DNA from: Salinisphaera sp. LB1
GTDB lineage: Bacteria; Pseudomonadota; Gammaproteobacteria; Nevskiales; Salinisphaeraceae
Assembly: GCF_003177035.1 (NCBI RefSeq)
Contig: NZ_CP029488.1
Coordinates: 1,054,001-1,118,000, forward strand
DNA length: 64,000 bases
Direction of reading: 5' to 3'
Shown here: positions 19,491-28,628 of the stretch, in pieces
How positions within the stretch are numbered: position 1 is the first letter of the stretch
Layout of the letters: every line of letters starts with the position of its first letter
Translations under genes and position numbers: made by a program
The notes under the pieces: model-generated
Told to the model about the DNA's origin: nothing
The model's database searches: none
Seen by the model: only the letters and a program-made list of their open reading frames with translations

Positions 19491-19572
19491 AAAACAATGC
19501 CTTGCCGGCAGATCGCATCAGCACGCCGCACCTGATCCGACGTTCAATCCGAAGATGCCGGGGCCCGGCTGT

Positions 19573-19599
19573 CGGATTACGGTGCGAGCACCTAATCCG
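19573..19599. repeat. REP-like palindrome 1
   Basis: Stem CGGATTA (19573-19579) with TAATCCG (19593-19599), and an inner stem GGTGC/GCACC around a 2-base loop. The CGGATTA...TAATCCG theme resembles the dispersed 'TCGGATTAGCG...AATCCGA' REP-type repeats that I recall from many proteobacteria. Other copies in the genome cannot be counted from this window. Confidence 0.55.
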
Positions 19600-19653
19600 G
19601 CCTACGTAGCTTGGATATCTTCCGCCTGATTTGAAATCCCCCAGCCGCGTAGA

Positions 19654-19677
19654 TCGGATTAGCGAAGCGAAATCCGA
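19654..19677. repeat. REP-like palindrome 2
   Basis: Stem TCGGATT (19654-19660) with AATCCGA (19671-19677) around AGCGAAGCGA. The first half, TCGGATTAGCG, recurs downstream of the SIR2 gene at 23789. Such palindromes are often mobilised by RAYT-type transposases, none of which is present here. Confidence 0.6.
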
Positions 19678-19845
19678 CGGGCCGAACTCCACACGGGCCG
19701 GCGCGCTTGGCCGTGTCGGTTTACGGCCAAAACCTGCCGTCCGCTCCAAGCAACGACGCCACCCAGAAACCCGTAGAAGCGCACATTGGATTACACCCAC
19801 AAGTTCTAAAGTAGAATCCACGAGCATCCCCGAGAGGTTCGGACT

Positions 19846-22800
19846 ATGAGGTTTTACGCCGATGGCCCTTCCATCCCAGATGTCCTCCTCGCCCGCTGCG
19901 ATGCTGGGCGAGTTGTATTCCTGTGTGGCGCAGGTGTTTCCCAACCATCGGGAATGCCGAGCTTTGTAGGACTCACTCAGCACGTCATCGAGTTTTTCGA
20001 CCCCCCGGAGGATTCACGGATCATGACGGCCTTCCAGCCTTGGCTGGACGACCCTTCCGGACCAAACGTCCCGCTCGATCAAATCTTTAACCTGCTGCAC
20101 CAAGAGTACGGTAGAGACGAGGTTAATGCGCTGGTCACCGAAAGACTGCGTGTCCCGCCATCGGGGGGAGAGGTTGGGCGTGAACACGCTCTGATCAAAC
20201 GGATTTCGACAAATCCAAGCGGCGTTCCACAGATCGTGACCACGAACTTCGACCTGATGTTCGAGACCGGAGCGGTTGGCGACAAGCTAGCAAGGCATGT
20301 GCCTCCAGTCTTCCCCGATCTGGCGATCGGAGCGACGATCGAGGGAATCACCTATCTTCATGGACGCTTGGCCGACCCTGGCTCGGATCATCATCGCTAC
20401 GTGCTGAGTAGCGCAGACTTCGGGCGCGCCTATCTGTCGGAAGGATGGGCGACAAACTTCATCCGAAGCCTATTGGGCCGATACACGGTGGTGCTCGTCG
20501 GCTACCAAGCCGAAGACCCTCCGATCAAATACCTCCTCCAGGGCCTGAACCATGATGGCCAGTTTGATCGATCTCGGCTCTATGCGTTCGACCGGGGCCT
20601 GCCGGAAGAGATTGAAGCCAAATGGAGTGATCGAGGCGTGACTGCTATAGCCTACGCCGACCACGCTGATCTGTGGAAGACAATGGAGGCCTGGGCGGAT
20701 CGCGCCGACGATCCTCGGCAATGGCGGTCTTCGGTGATTACGCGCAGCCGAGCGGACCCCAAAGTAATGTCGGCCCATGAGCGTGGGCAAGTCGCCCACG
20801 TTCTCCGGACCGTGCAAGGTGCCAAGTTGTTTTCTTTGGCCCATCCGACGCCCGATCCAGAATGGGTGTGTGTGATCGATGACAATGTGCGATCAGCCAA
20901 ACCGAGCAAGGACTACGGTCAAGAAGCCGAAACATTTGATCCAAGGGCAGCCTACGGGCTCGACGACGATCTCGAACACATCTCGGAAGATGAGCAGCGG
21001 CAGGGTGTCAGCAACGACAATCTTCTCGTCTGGCGAGACGGGGACGACAACCCGCATGACGGTCATCGCCTCGCTGGGCGGCAAGCCGAAGGGTATGAAG
21101 CAACTCCAATTCGGCTTGGGCACCTCATCACGTGGATTAGCAAGGCGATCGATAGCCCCGTTCTGGCCTGGTGGGCAATTCGGCAAAGCGGCCTGCACCC
21201 TCGCCTGCTGGAACAGATCCAATGGCAGATGAAGCACTGGGAAGGCCTTCACGAGCGGGCGCGCCACATTTGGAACATGGTCCTTGAGCACCACCGGGAC
21301 CCCCGGGGCCGCCAATGGGACGGCAGTTGGTTTCACCTGAAGAATAGGGTAGCCAAAGAAGGATGGACGGCCAGCGTTCTTCGCGACTTCCGACGGGTGG
21401 CAACTCCGAGGGTTGATATCCGACCACTCGTCGGCTTGGGGCAGTCGAAGCCGCCGTCCGTGTCGTGGGATGACATTCGCCTCCGCGATCTTGGTCAGTT
21501 CGAGGTCAAATTCCTTGAACGACACAACGACGATCTTGCAGTACCCGACGAGGTCTTGCCGCAGGTATTCGCGATTCTGGAAGCGCAGCTAACCAACGCG
21601 TCGGGTCTGCTGGCAGACATCGGGACAGTCTACTTCAAGCCCCCGACATACTATCCGGATCGCGTAGTCGATGGCCGACAGCATGTCACTAAAGCCGCCA
21701 AGATCATGAAATGGTTCGTCGAGCTCCTCGATCGCCTGTCTCAAACACGGCCCGACCTGGTACGAGCCCATGCCACGATCTGGCCGGAGTCGGATCAGTT
21801 CTTCTTTCGGAAACTCAAGCTGTATGCCTACAGTAAGAAGAGTGTCTTCGAAGCTGACCAAGTTGCCAAAACCATTCTGTCCTTCGACCAGACGGCTTTC
21901 TGGGATATCAACGTAGCTCGAGAGCTTCTTTTCCTGCTGGTGGACCGCTGGCCGGAGTTTTCACAAGACAGCCAGAACAGGCTGATTGATCGAATACTGG
22001 AAGGGCCGGAACAACTTCCCCATTGGTCAGACGAGAAGTTCCCCGAGCTTCGGGACGAGTTCGCGGCGCGATATGCCCGCCACCTCCAGCTAGAGGGCTG
22101 TGCCCTTGCCGCTGATCGCAACGAGCGCCTCGACGCGATGATCCGGGGCATTCCTCGGTGGAGCGATGGCTGGGCGACTTCAACGGTCACCGAGCGCGGT
22201 TCCCACGTCGGCTTTGTAGGAACTGACGAGAACCCCGAAGCCGTTTGGGACCTTCCTGTGAATGAGATCGTGGCGCAGGCCAAGGATGATCTGAAGCGGG
22301 ACTTCGGCAGCTTCACCGAAAAACGCCCATTCACCGGGCTAGTGAAAGCCAACCCCCGCAAGGCGCTGTCTGCCCTTACCGTTGCAGGCAAGAGCGGTGA
22401 CTACCCGCAGGCCTTCTGGTCATCCATGATCAACGAACTGCCTGAGGACATTTCTCCGCGGCTACGACGAGTCTTCTTGCACAGGCTGACCCGACTTCCG
22501 GGCGCAGTAGTCGCAGAGCTGCGGCACACACTGGGGCGATGGCTCGAAAACAACCTGGTCGCAATCCTAGAGTTCGATGACAAGCTCGGGTGGGCAATCT
22601 TCGATCACGTTGTTGACGGCATCCTGAGCGGCGGTGCGGATGCAGCCGAGAGTGGTCTCGGCGAGATGAGCGTCAGGCGCGAAGTGGTGGAGCGGTCCAG
22701 GAGGACATACGGACATGCGATCAATGGTCCGCTCGGCATGTGCGCCGAGGCTCTTTACCGCGCCGTTCCGGGCGAGAAGCAGGAAGCTGGTTCGCTTGTC

Positions 22801-23655
22801 CCGGAACATATCAAGGGCCGGGTGGAACGCCTCTTCGCTGCACCGGGGGAAGGTTCGGATCACGCTGTTTCGGTCACGATGAGCAAGCTCAACTGGCTCA
22901 TGTTCGTCGATCCTGAATGGACTGGGCATCGCCTTGTTCCGATGCTTGCGTTCGATCATCCAGCCTCGGAACCAGCATGGAATGGCTTCCTGCATAGTGG
23001 CCAAATTCCGCGGCCACCGCTGGTCGAAGTCATAAAGCCGCTCCTGCTTGAACTGTTCCCGTGGGTTGAGGGCTTTTCTTGGGATCGCGAACTTTCGGAG
23101 ATCGCCGCCCAATGGCTAGGCTTCATGCGGGTGTTCCACCCTGGCGAGCCCGCTGGCCTATCAAAAAAGGAAATGCGTTCGGCCCTTCGGGCGATGTCTG
23201 ACGAGACGCGGAACCAGTTCGTCTTCTGGTTGGGCATGGTGGGTCAGGAGAACGAGGGTGGCTGGGCCAAACTCGTCATCCCGTTCATTAACGAGGTCTG
23301 GCCCAGGGAACGCAAGTATCGAACATCGGCTTCGGTACGGGCATGGGTCGGCCTCCTAGACGATACCGGCGACAGCTTTCCGGCGGTCTACGAAGCCGTG
23401 AAGAAGTTTCTGGTTCCAGTCGAGACGAACGACCATCCCTTCTACAGGTTCACCCGAGAGATCAATGACGAAGAACCCATTACGGTGCGCTACCCTGAAG
23501 CTACATTGGATTTAATGAACAGGGTCACACCACAGGCTCTAGCTCGGCCACCGTATGAGTTACCGAAAGTTCTGGCCTTGATCGCCGAAACTGAACCCAA
23601 GCTGACATCAGATGGTCGGTATTTGCGCCTGATTGATCTGGTTGAGCGAAGCTAA
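19846..23655 (+). CDS. SIR2-domain anti-phage defence protein, Dsr1-like
   Basis: Large single-gene candidate defence system, 1269 residues. The N-terminal SIR2 NADase domain (about 15-290) shows GAGVSQPSGMPSF at 28-40, the TTNFD motif at 132-136, a YLHG catalytic-His motif at 170-173 and GYQAEDP at 219-225. The roughly 950-residue remainder is helix-rich with no other enzyme motif that I recognise. In known defence-associated sirtuins (Dsr1/Dsr2) this part senses a phage protein and unleashes NAD+ depletion, causing abortive infection. Length and layout fit Dsr1, whose C-terminus I recall carrying DUF4020; this needs a profile search. The start has GAGAGG 8 bases upstream. Base composition and codon use are visibly less GC-biased than corA and mlaA around it, and REP-like repeats flank it, all pointing to horizontal acquisition. 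Confidence 0.8.
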   Translation: MRFYADGPSIPDVLLARCDAGRVVFLCGAGVSQPSGMPSFVGLTQHVIEFFDPPEDSRIMTAFQPWLDDPSGPNVPLDQIFNLLHQEYGRDEVNALVTERLRVPPSGGEVGREHALIKRISTNPSGVPQIVTTNFDLMFETGAVGDKLARHVPPVFPDLAIGATIEGITYLHGRLADPGSDHHRYVLSSADFGRAYLSEGWATNFIRSLLGRYTVVLVGYQAEDPPIKYLLQGLNHDGQFDRSRLYAFDRGLPEEIEAKWSDRGVTAIAYADHADLWKTMEAWADRADDPRQWRSSVITRSRADPKVMSAHERGQVAHVLRTVQGAKLFSLAHPTPDPEWVCVIDDNVRSAKPSKDYGQEAETFDPRAAYGLDDDLEHISEDEQRQGVSNDNLLVWRDGDDNPHDGHRLAGRQAEGYEATPIRLGHLITWISKAIDSPVLAWWAIRQSGLHPRLLEQIQWQMKHWEGLHERARHIWNMVLEHHRDPRGRQWDGSWFHLKNRVAKEGWTASVLRDFRRVATPRVDIRPLVGLGQSKPPSVSWDDIRLRDLGQFEVKFLERHNDDLAVPDEVLPQVFAILEAQLTNASGLLADIGTVYFKPPTYYPDRVVDGRQHVTKAAKIMKWFVELLDRLSQTRPDLVRAHATIWPESDQFFFRKLKLYAYSKKSVFEADQVAKTILSFDQTAFWDINVARELLFLLVDRWPEFSQDSQNRLIDRILEGPEQLPHWSDEKFPELRDEFAARYARHLQLEGCALAADRNERLDAMIRGIPRWSDGWATSTVTERGSHVGFVGTDENPEAVWDLPVNEIVAQAKDDLKRDFGSFTEKRPFTGLVKANPRKALSALTVAGKSGDYPQAFWSSMINELPEDISPRLRRVFLHRLTRLPGAVVAELRHTLGRWLENNLVAILEFDDKLGWAIFDHVVDGILSGGADAAESGLGEMSVRREVVERSRRTYGHAINGPLGMCAEALYRAVPGEKQEAGSLVPEHIKGRVERLFAAPGEGSDHAVSVTMSKLNWLMFVDPEWTGHRLVPMLAFDHPASEPAWNGFLHSGQIPRPPLVEVIKPLLLELFPWVEGFSWDRELSEIAAQWLGFMRVFHPGEPAGLSKKEMRSALRAMSDETRNQFVFWLGMVGQENEGGWAKLVIPFINEVWPRERKYRTSASVRAWVGLLDDTGDSFPAVYEAVKKFLVPVETNDHPFYRFTREINDEEPITVRYPEATLDLMNRVTPQALARPPYELPKVLALIAETEPKLTSDGRYLRLIDLVERS

Positions 23656-23889
23656 TTCCCAGGCAAGTTGAACGGCAGGCCTCTGTTTCTAGCCAGACAT
23701 TGCACCGTTGCTGCAAAGAAAGCTTTGAAATGTTGAGACTGAAAGTTCTTCTTGCGTCCGCATCGACGGCTGGTTCCCGCCCTTCATGTCGGATTAGCGC
23801 ATCATGCTGCACTTGGCACGAAGGACCGCTTCGGGTCGTAGTCGGCCCAAAGCCAACTGTTCCCATTCCGGTGACCACTTCCCACGGAT
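23656..23889. other. Intergenic region downstream of the SIR2 gene with half a REP-like repeat
   Basis: No gene supported. TCGGATTAGCGC at 23789-23800 repeats the first arm and loop start of the upstream palindrome at 19654, but without its matching second arm. This may mark the right boundary of the inserted segment. The conserved mlaA stop follows at 23890. Confidence 0.5.
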
Positions 23890-24654
23890 CTAGTGCGCGA
23901 CCTGCAACGCCCGATAGTTCATGTAAACCAGCCGCACCAGCGTGTACTCGAACGGCGAGCCGGTCTGGTAATAGCGGAAGTTGGTCTGGTCACGCTTGTT
24001 GATCACGTACATCAGGTTGTAGGCCACACTGGCCGGCACGTTGCCATTGGTCTGCGTCGGATCGAGCACGTACAACAAGCCCTGATCGGCCGCCAGCCCG
24101 GTTGCGTCGCGCACATCGGAGGGGCCGAAGAACGGCAGCACGAGATAGGGCCCGGTACCCACGCCGTAATGGCCGAGCGTCTGGCCGAAATCCTCGTCGC
24201 GCTGTTTCAGCCCGATATGCGTGGCCGGATCGAACAGCCCGCCGATACCGACCGTGGAATTGATCACGAAACGCGATGCGGTCACCGCCGAACTCTTCGG
24301 CTTGAGCTGCAGCACGCTGTTGGTGAGGGTCGTGATCTCGCCGATATTGGAAAAGAAATTGGCCACGCCGGTGCGCATGAAGCCGGGGGTGTAGCGATCA
24401 TAGACGTGCACCACCGGCAGAAGCACGTACTCGTCGGTCAGCGCGTTGAAGCGGTAGACACGACGATTGAATCCTTCCGCCGGGTCCGAGATCGCCAGCG
24501 GGTTGGCCGTGGTCTGGCTCACCGGCGTGCTGGCGGGCGTCGAGTTGTCGATGGTTTTGGGCGGCGGTGTCGAGGCACAGGCCCCCAGAAACAGGCACAG
24601 GGCCATTACCAGGGGCAACGGCCGGCGGGATCGAGCGTGTTGCAAGGCATTCAT
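23890..24654 (-). CDS. mlaA: Outer-membrane lipid asymmetry lipoprotein MlaA (VacJ)
   Basis: Lipoprotein that extracts mislocalised phospholipid from the outer leaflet of the outer membrane and passes it to the Mla pathway. It is 254 residues. The signal peptide ends in a lipobox LGAC with Cys26. The MlaA domain begins DPAEGFNRRVYRFN near 57, with VANFFSNIGEITTLTNSVLQLK near 97, FVINSTVGIGGLFDPA near 129, DEDFGQTLGHYGVGTGPYLVLPFFGPS near 152 and the RD motif after it. It starts 4 bases inside the 3' end of the upstream lipoprotein gene (ATGA overlap), so the two are co-translated. The MlaFEDCB transporter is not in the window. Confidence 0.95.
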   Translation of the reverse strand: MNALQHARSRRPLPLVMALCLFLGACASTPPPKTIDNSTPASTPVSQTTANPLAISDPAEGFNRRVYRFNALTDEYVLLPVVHVYDRYTPGFMRTGVANFFSNIGEITTLTNSVLQLKPKSSAVTASRFVINSTVGIGGLFDPATHIGLKQRDEDFGQTLGHYGVGTGPYLVLPFFGPSDVRDATGLAADQGLLYVLDPTQTNGNVPASVAYNLMYVINKRDQTNFRYYQTGSPFEYTLVRLVYMNYRALQVAH

Positions 24655-26009
24655 TGGGTAAAGTAATCCTGCAGCGCGTGAATCGTTTTCTTGTAACTCA
24701 GGTTACCGAGGTGGCCGCCATGTGGCCGGATCCGCGCGCGGCCCTTGAAGGTATGGCGCAGGAACTGGACCTCGTCGGCATTCAGGATCGGATCGTCCGC
24801 GTTCGTGAACACTGCGATGTGGTCATCGCTGGCCAGAAACGGCGCGATGCGGTGCATATCGCCCTCGGATATCAACTGCGCCTTGCTCACATGCCGGCCG
24901 TCGCGATTCCAGTACGGCACCAACAGCTGGTTGATGTAATTGGAAAACGACATCCGGAAGGAACGACGGAAATAGACCCCGAGCGAAGCATAGGGCCCGA
25001 GGTTGACGTTCTTCGGCACGATCACGTCGGAATGCGTCAGCACATCGGCGGCGAATGCCATGTTGGCCAGCGACAGCCGGAACGCCAGGCCCACGATGGC
25101 GCCGATATCCTTCTTGTCGAAGGCGCCTTTCTCGTAGGCCTGATACAGCGCATCTTCATTGAAGCGCAAGGGCTTACCATGGCCTTCACTCTGCTGGATG
25201 TTGCCCAGGACCTGCGCCAGGAACCGGGGCAGCGCAGCGAAGCCGCCGGGCAGATTCCGTTGCAACAGGTTGTCCATCCGACCGACCGAGGCCCATAGGC
25301 TGACCGCGGGGTTGAGCAGTAATACGTGCTGGAAGTGAAACACCTGGCGCTTCTGATCCAGATGGGCGACGAACGCTGCTTCGGTCGCACCCAGACTCCA
25401 GCCTGTCAACGAATAGCCGGTAATATCGATATCCCCGGACACATCGTCGCGCACGGCCTGCATCATCCGATACAGATCGGCCACGTCGGTCTTCATGCGC
25501 CCCGGCACGGGGTGTCTGGCGGCGCCCAGCATGAATGTCACACTGGTGGGCGACGGCAGGCAGGCCACGCTGTAACCCACCTGATAGAGCGCACGCGAGA
25601 GCAGCAGACATTTGCTCGACAGTGCCGAGTCGCCGGTTCCGGCAATCACGAACGCCAGCGGCGCCGGATGATTCTGGGCGGCCAGCATATACTTTAGAGG
25701 GCGGGCATAGCGCAGCGTGGGCGGCGTTTTACGATCGACCAGCGGCTTGAGCGTCCGAATCGAGAGATTCGCTTTCTTCGGCAGCTCGGCTTTCATCCGG
25801 TCCGGCGTACCGAGCACCGTGGCCGTCAGTGGGTTCTTGAACGGATAGGGTTTGACATGGGAACCCTGGGCGGCGGCATGATGCGTGGTCGATGATGTCC
25901 CTGCTTTAGTCGCCGTCGCGGGCGGCGGGCCGCCCTGTGTGGCGCACCCGGCCAGGGCGGACAAAAGCAGTAGACCGGCCATGAATCGCCGGCATGAGAC
26001 TGAAAACAC
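24651..26009 (-). CDS. Alpha/beta-hydrolase lipoprotein co-transcribed with mlaA
   Basis: Protein of 452 residues. The lipobox LAGC has Cys22, so it is probably anchored in the envelope. A Thr/Ala/His-rich linker (about 25-55) precedes a hydrolase domain: AFVIAGTGDSA near 119-129, a nucleophile elbow GWSLG with Ser205, an acid candidate in FTNADDPIL near 415 and a His candidate in PHGGHLG near 434. The triad order matches serine hydrolases of the S33/lipase type. Overlap with mlaA by ATGA suggests a role in envelope lipid turnover, for example cleaving lipids handled by MlaA. That is inference: I recognise no named family member. Confidence 0.75.
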   Translation of the reverse strand: MFSVSCRRFMAGLLLLSALAGCATQGGPPPATATKAGTSSTTHHAAAQGSHVKPYPFKNPLTATVLGTPDRMKAELPKKANLSIRTLKPLVDRKTPPTLRYARPLKYMLAAQNHPAPLAFVIAGTGDSALSSKCLLLSRALYQVGYSVACLPSPTSVTFMLGAARHPVPGRMKTDVADLYRMMQAVRDDVSGDIDITGYSLTGWSLGATEAAFVAHLDQKRQVFHFQHVLLLNPAVSLWASVGRMDNLLQRNLPGGFAALPRFLAQVLGNIQQSEGHGKPLRFNEDALYQAYEKGAFDKKDIGAIVGLAFRLSLANMAFAADVLTHSDVIVPKNVNLGPYASLGVYFRRSFRMSFSNYINQLLVPYWNRDGRHVSKAQLISEGDMHRIAPFLASDDHIAVFTNADDPILNADEVQFLRHTFKGRARIRPHGGHLGNLSYKKTIHALQDYFTQ

Positions 26010-26092
26010 GGGCCTACCTGAACGACCTCAAAATTTGCTTCATCATACCGACAACCGGTTCGCCGGGGGGATGTTATTTCCGAGTATTGCCC

Positions 26093-27160
26093 ATGACCCA
26101 GATTCTGATCGTTGGCGCCGGCGTAGCCGGCATGGCCGCCGCCGAGCACCTGACCGCTGCCGGCTATGCGCCGAAGCTGGTCGACAAGGCGGCACGGCCG
26201 GGCGGCCGCTGCGCCACACGGCGGATTGCCGCGGAGCTGGACGCCGACTGGTTCGACTACGGCGCGCAGTATTTCACCGTTCGCGATGAGGGATTTCGCG
26301 CGCTGGTCGATGCCGACCTCCAGGCCGGGCGTCTCGCGCACTGGTCGCCGGCCATCGCCAGCGCCGAACGGGTGGCCGGCACCTGGCTGCTGACGCCCTC
26401 GCCCGATGATCGCGAACGCCTGATCGGACCACGCGGACTCAATGCCTGGGTTCGCCAGCGACTGCAGGCCGCCCGCCTCGAGGTCGCAACCGAGCGCCAG
26501 GTTCAGCGAATTGTCGCCGAGGGCGGGCGCTGGCGCATCGACTACGCCGACGGCAGCGCCGAGTGGGCCGACGTCGTCGTCTGTACCCCGCCGGCGGTAC
26601 AAACCGCGGCGCTGCTCGGGCCGCGCGCCGTGGGTATCGACGCGCTGGCGCACCCGGAGGCCGCCCTCGCGGCCTGTCATTCAGTGGTGGTTCGTGGGCC
26701 CGCCCTGCCCGAACGCCAGGCGATCTTCTTCAAATCGGGGCGGCTGTCCTGGGTGGCCGACAATACGCACAAGGCCGGGCGCAGCGGCGACCGCCATCTC
26801 TGGACACTGCACGCGGATGCACAATTCAGCGAATCCCACATCGAAACACCCACTGCCGAACTGGCAGACGCGCTGATCTCGGAATTCGCGACCGCGACCG
26901 CGCAGCGCGCCAGCGACATGGAAATCGTGCGCACCCATCGCTGGCGTTACGCCCGGCCGGGCCCGGGCGCCCCGGATGCCGACGAGCTGTGCTGGGCCGA
27001 TACCGATTCCGGGCTGGCGATCGCCGGCGACTGGCTTGCCGGCGGCCGCATCGAAGGTGCCTGGCTGTCGGGCCGCGAAGCCGCCCGGCGCTTGATCGCA
27101 GCCTACGCACTCGGTCACTCGCCGGGCCGCGATAAGCCGGGCTCAAGTCGGCCCGGATAA
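26093..27160 (+). CDS. Renalase-like FAD-dependent oxidoreductase
   Basis: Flavoprotein of 355 residues. The N-terminal Rossmann motif is ILIVGAGVAGMAAAEHL near 4-20, followed by KLVDKAARPGGRCATRR near 28, typical of the renalase / amine-oxidase-like family. WFDYGAQYFTVRD near 55 and the C-terminal GLAIAGDWLAGGRIEGAWLSGREAARRL near 305-332 are family hallmarks. Bacterial renalases oxidise off-isomer dihydro-NAD(P); the substrate here is unproven. The ATG at 26093 is preferred over an upstream one at 25994, because the dinucleotide motif should start within a few residues. It is divergent from the lipoprotein gene and convergent with ndh (17-base gap). Confidence 0.85.
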   Translation: MTQILIVGAGVAGMAAAEHLTAAGYAPKLVDKAARPGGRCATRRIAAELDADWFDYGAQYFTVRDEGFRALVDADLQAGRLAHWSPAIASAERVAGTWLLTPSPDDRERLIGPRGLNAWVRQRLQAARLEVATERQVQRIVAEGGRWRIDYADGSAEWADVVVCTPPAVQTAALLGPRAVGIDALAHPEAALAACHSVVVRGPALPERQAIFFKSGRLSWVADNTHKAGRSGDRHLWTLHADAQFSESHIETPTAELADALISEFATATAQRASDMEIVRTHRWRYARPGPGAPDADELCWADTDSGLAIAGDWLAGGRIEGAWLSGREAARRLIAAYALGHSPGRDKPGSSRPG

Positions 27161-27177
27161 ACCCACCCCGGGTCTCG

Positions 27178-28482
27178 CTAATGCAGCTTCAGCCGCGGCC
27201 GAAGCACGCTGTTGAGGCCATCCACGACCGCCTTGAGCGTGGTCTTGAAGATGCCGTGAATGGCCCGCTGGTGCATCCGGTACAGCGACACATAGAACAT
27301 CTTGGCCAGCTTGCCTTCGATGAACAGGCTGCGCCCGGCGGCACGCCCGCGCATCAGGCTGCCCACCGCATCGAAATGCGCCAATGAGATCAACGAGCCG
27401 AAATCACGGTATTTGAACGGCTTCGGCGACTTGCCCTCGATCGTGGCCAGCAGATTGTGGTAGACCGTGCTTGCCATCTGATGCGCCGACTGGGCGCGCG
27501 GCGGCACCCATTTGTCCTCGCCCATCGGGCAGGCGGCACAGTCGCCGATGGCAAAGATGCGTTCATCGTCGATACTCACCAGCGTATCGCGCACCCGGAT
27601 CTGATTATTGGGTCGCGTGGTCAGCCCCAGCTCCGAGAGTACCGAGGCGCCGCGTACCCCGGCGGCCCAGACGGTCAGATCGGCATCGATGCGCTCGCCG
27701 GCCTTGGTCAGGAAGCCGCTTTCATCGGCCTGGGTGATCATGGTCTCGGTGTGAATCGTCACCCCCAGGTTGTCCAGCTGACCGGCCACCGAGCGGCTGA
27801 TCCGTTCCGGCAACGCCGGCAGGATCCGCGGCGCCGCCTCGATCAGGTGCACATCGAGTTGCTCGCGATCGATCTTCGAATAGCCGTAGGACGAGAGCAT
27901 GTCGGTGGCGGACAACAACTCGGCCGACAATTCCACGCCGGTGGCGCCACCCCCGACGATGGCGATTGAAAGCTGGGAGGCATGCCCGGGGCCACCGTCG
28001 CTGTGGCGCAGGAATGTATTGAGCAACGCGCGCCGGAAGGTTTCGGCCTGGCGCGTGCTGTCGAGGAAATAACAATGATCGGCCACCCCCGGCGTGCCGA
28101 AATCGTTCGACACACTGCCGATGGCCAGTACGAGGTAATCGTAGGGCAGCTCGCGCTCGGCCAGGATCTGTGTGCCGTCCTCATCGTGAATCGGGGCCAG
28201 ACGAACCCGGCGTTCGGCGCGATCGATGCCGGTCATCGCGCCCAGCTGGTAGCGATAGCCATGGGTGCGCGCATGCGCCGGATAGGACACTTCGTCCAGG
28301 CTCTGGTCCAGCGCGCCGGTCGCCACCTCGTGCAACAGCGGTTTCCAGATATGCGTCGGATTGGCATCAACGAGGATCACCTCGGCCTTGCCGCGACGGC
28401 CGAGCTTGCGCCCCAGTCGCGTGACCAGTTCCAGGCCGCCGGCGCCTCCGCCGACGACAACAATGCGCGGTGTATCGGACAT
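27178..28482 (-). CDS. ndh: Type II NADH dehydrogenase
   Basis: Single-subunit, non-proton-pumping NADH:quinone oxidoreductase on the inner face of the cytoplasmic membrane, 434 residues. FAD fold: RIVVVGGGAGGLELVTRLG near 5-23. NADH fold: LSIAIVGGGATGVELSAEL near 168-186. The C-terminal FAD contact is DERIFAIGDCAACPMG near 304, and the QSAHQMASTVYHNLLATIEGK region follows. The basic, amphipathic C-terminus (MFYVSLYRMHQRAIHGIFKTTLKAVVDGLN) fits membrane attachment. It offers NADH oxidation without energy conservation. Single gene with no operon partner. Confidence 0.95.
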   Translation of the reverse strand: MSDTPRIVVVGGGAGGLELVTRLGRKLGRRGKAEVILVDANPTHIWKPLLHEVATGALDQSLDEVSYPAHARTHGYRYQLGAMTGIDRAERRVRLAPIHDEDGTQILAERELPYDYLVLAIGSVSNDFGTPGVADHCYFLDSTRQAETFRRALLNTFLRHSDGGPGHASQLSIAIVGGGATGVELSAELLSATDMLSSYGYSKIDREQLDVHLIEAAPRILPALPERISRSVAGQLDNLGVTIHTETMITQADESGFLTKAGERIDADLTVWAAGVRGASVLSELGLTTRPNNQIRVRDTLVSIDDERIFAIGDCAACPMGEDKWVPPRAQSAHQMASTVYHNLLATIEGKSPKPFKYRDFGSLISLAHFDAVGSLMRGRAAGRSLFIEGKLAKMFYVSLYRMHQRAIHGIFKTTLKAVVDGLNSVLRPRLKLH

Positions 28483-28628
28483 ATTGCTGTCGTTCCTCCG
28501 GGGCCGGCACGATCACGCACCGACAGAACCAGGCCCGCGTCACTTTCCATGACGCGGTCACTCAGGCGCATCATACTTTAGTCTAATGATCGGTACCGAA
28601 CACCCGGTGCGGCGCTGGCAAGCTCCTG

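Larger units (their letters stand above)
19273..19845. other. 573-base repeat-rich intergenic region upstream of the SIR2 gene
   Basis: No gene supported. Visible structure includes a 9-bp inverted repeat (CAGACGGGC at 19283-19291, GCCCGTCTG at 19327-19335), the long hairpin at 19451-19490, and REP-like palindromes at 19573-19599 and 19654-19677. Base composition drops toward the SIR2 gene. A TAGAAT hexamer at 19812-19817 could be a -10 element for that gene, but I see no well-spaced -35. Confidence 0.6.

Noticed and set aside
19786-19817. Full sigma-70 promoter for the SIR2 gene (TTGGAT / TAGAAT)
   Set aside because: The hexamers are 20 bases apart, too far for a confident call; only the -10-like element is mentioned.
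19273-23889. Prophage, IS element or integrase linked to the defence island
   Set aside because: Six-frame reading shows no transposase, integrase, phage or toxin-antitoxin gene. Only repeats and the single SIR2 gene are present.
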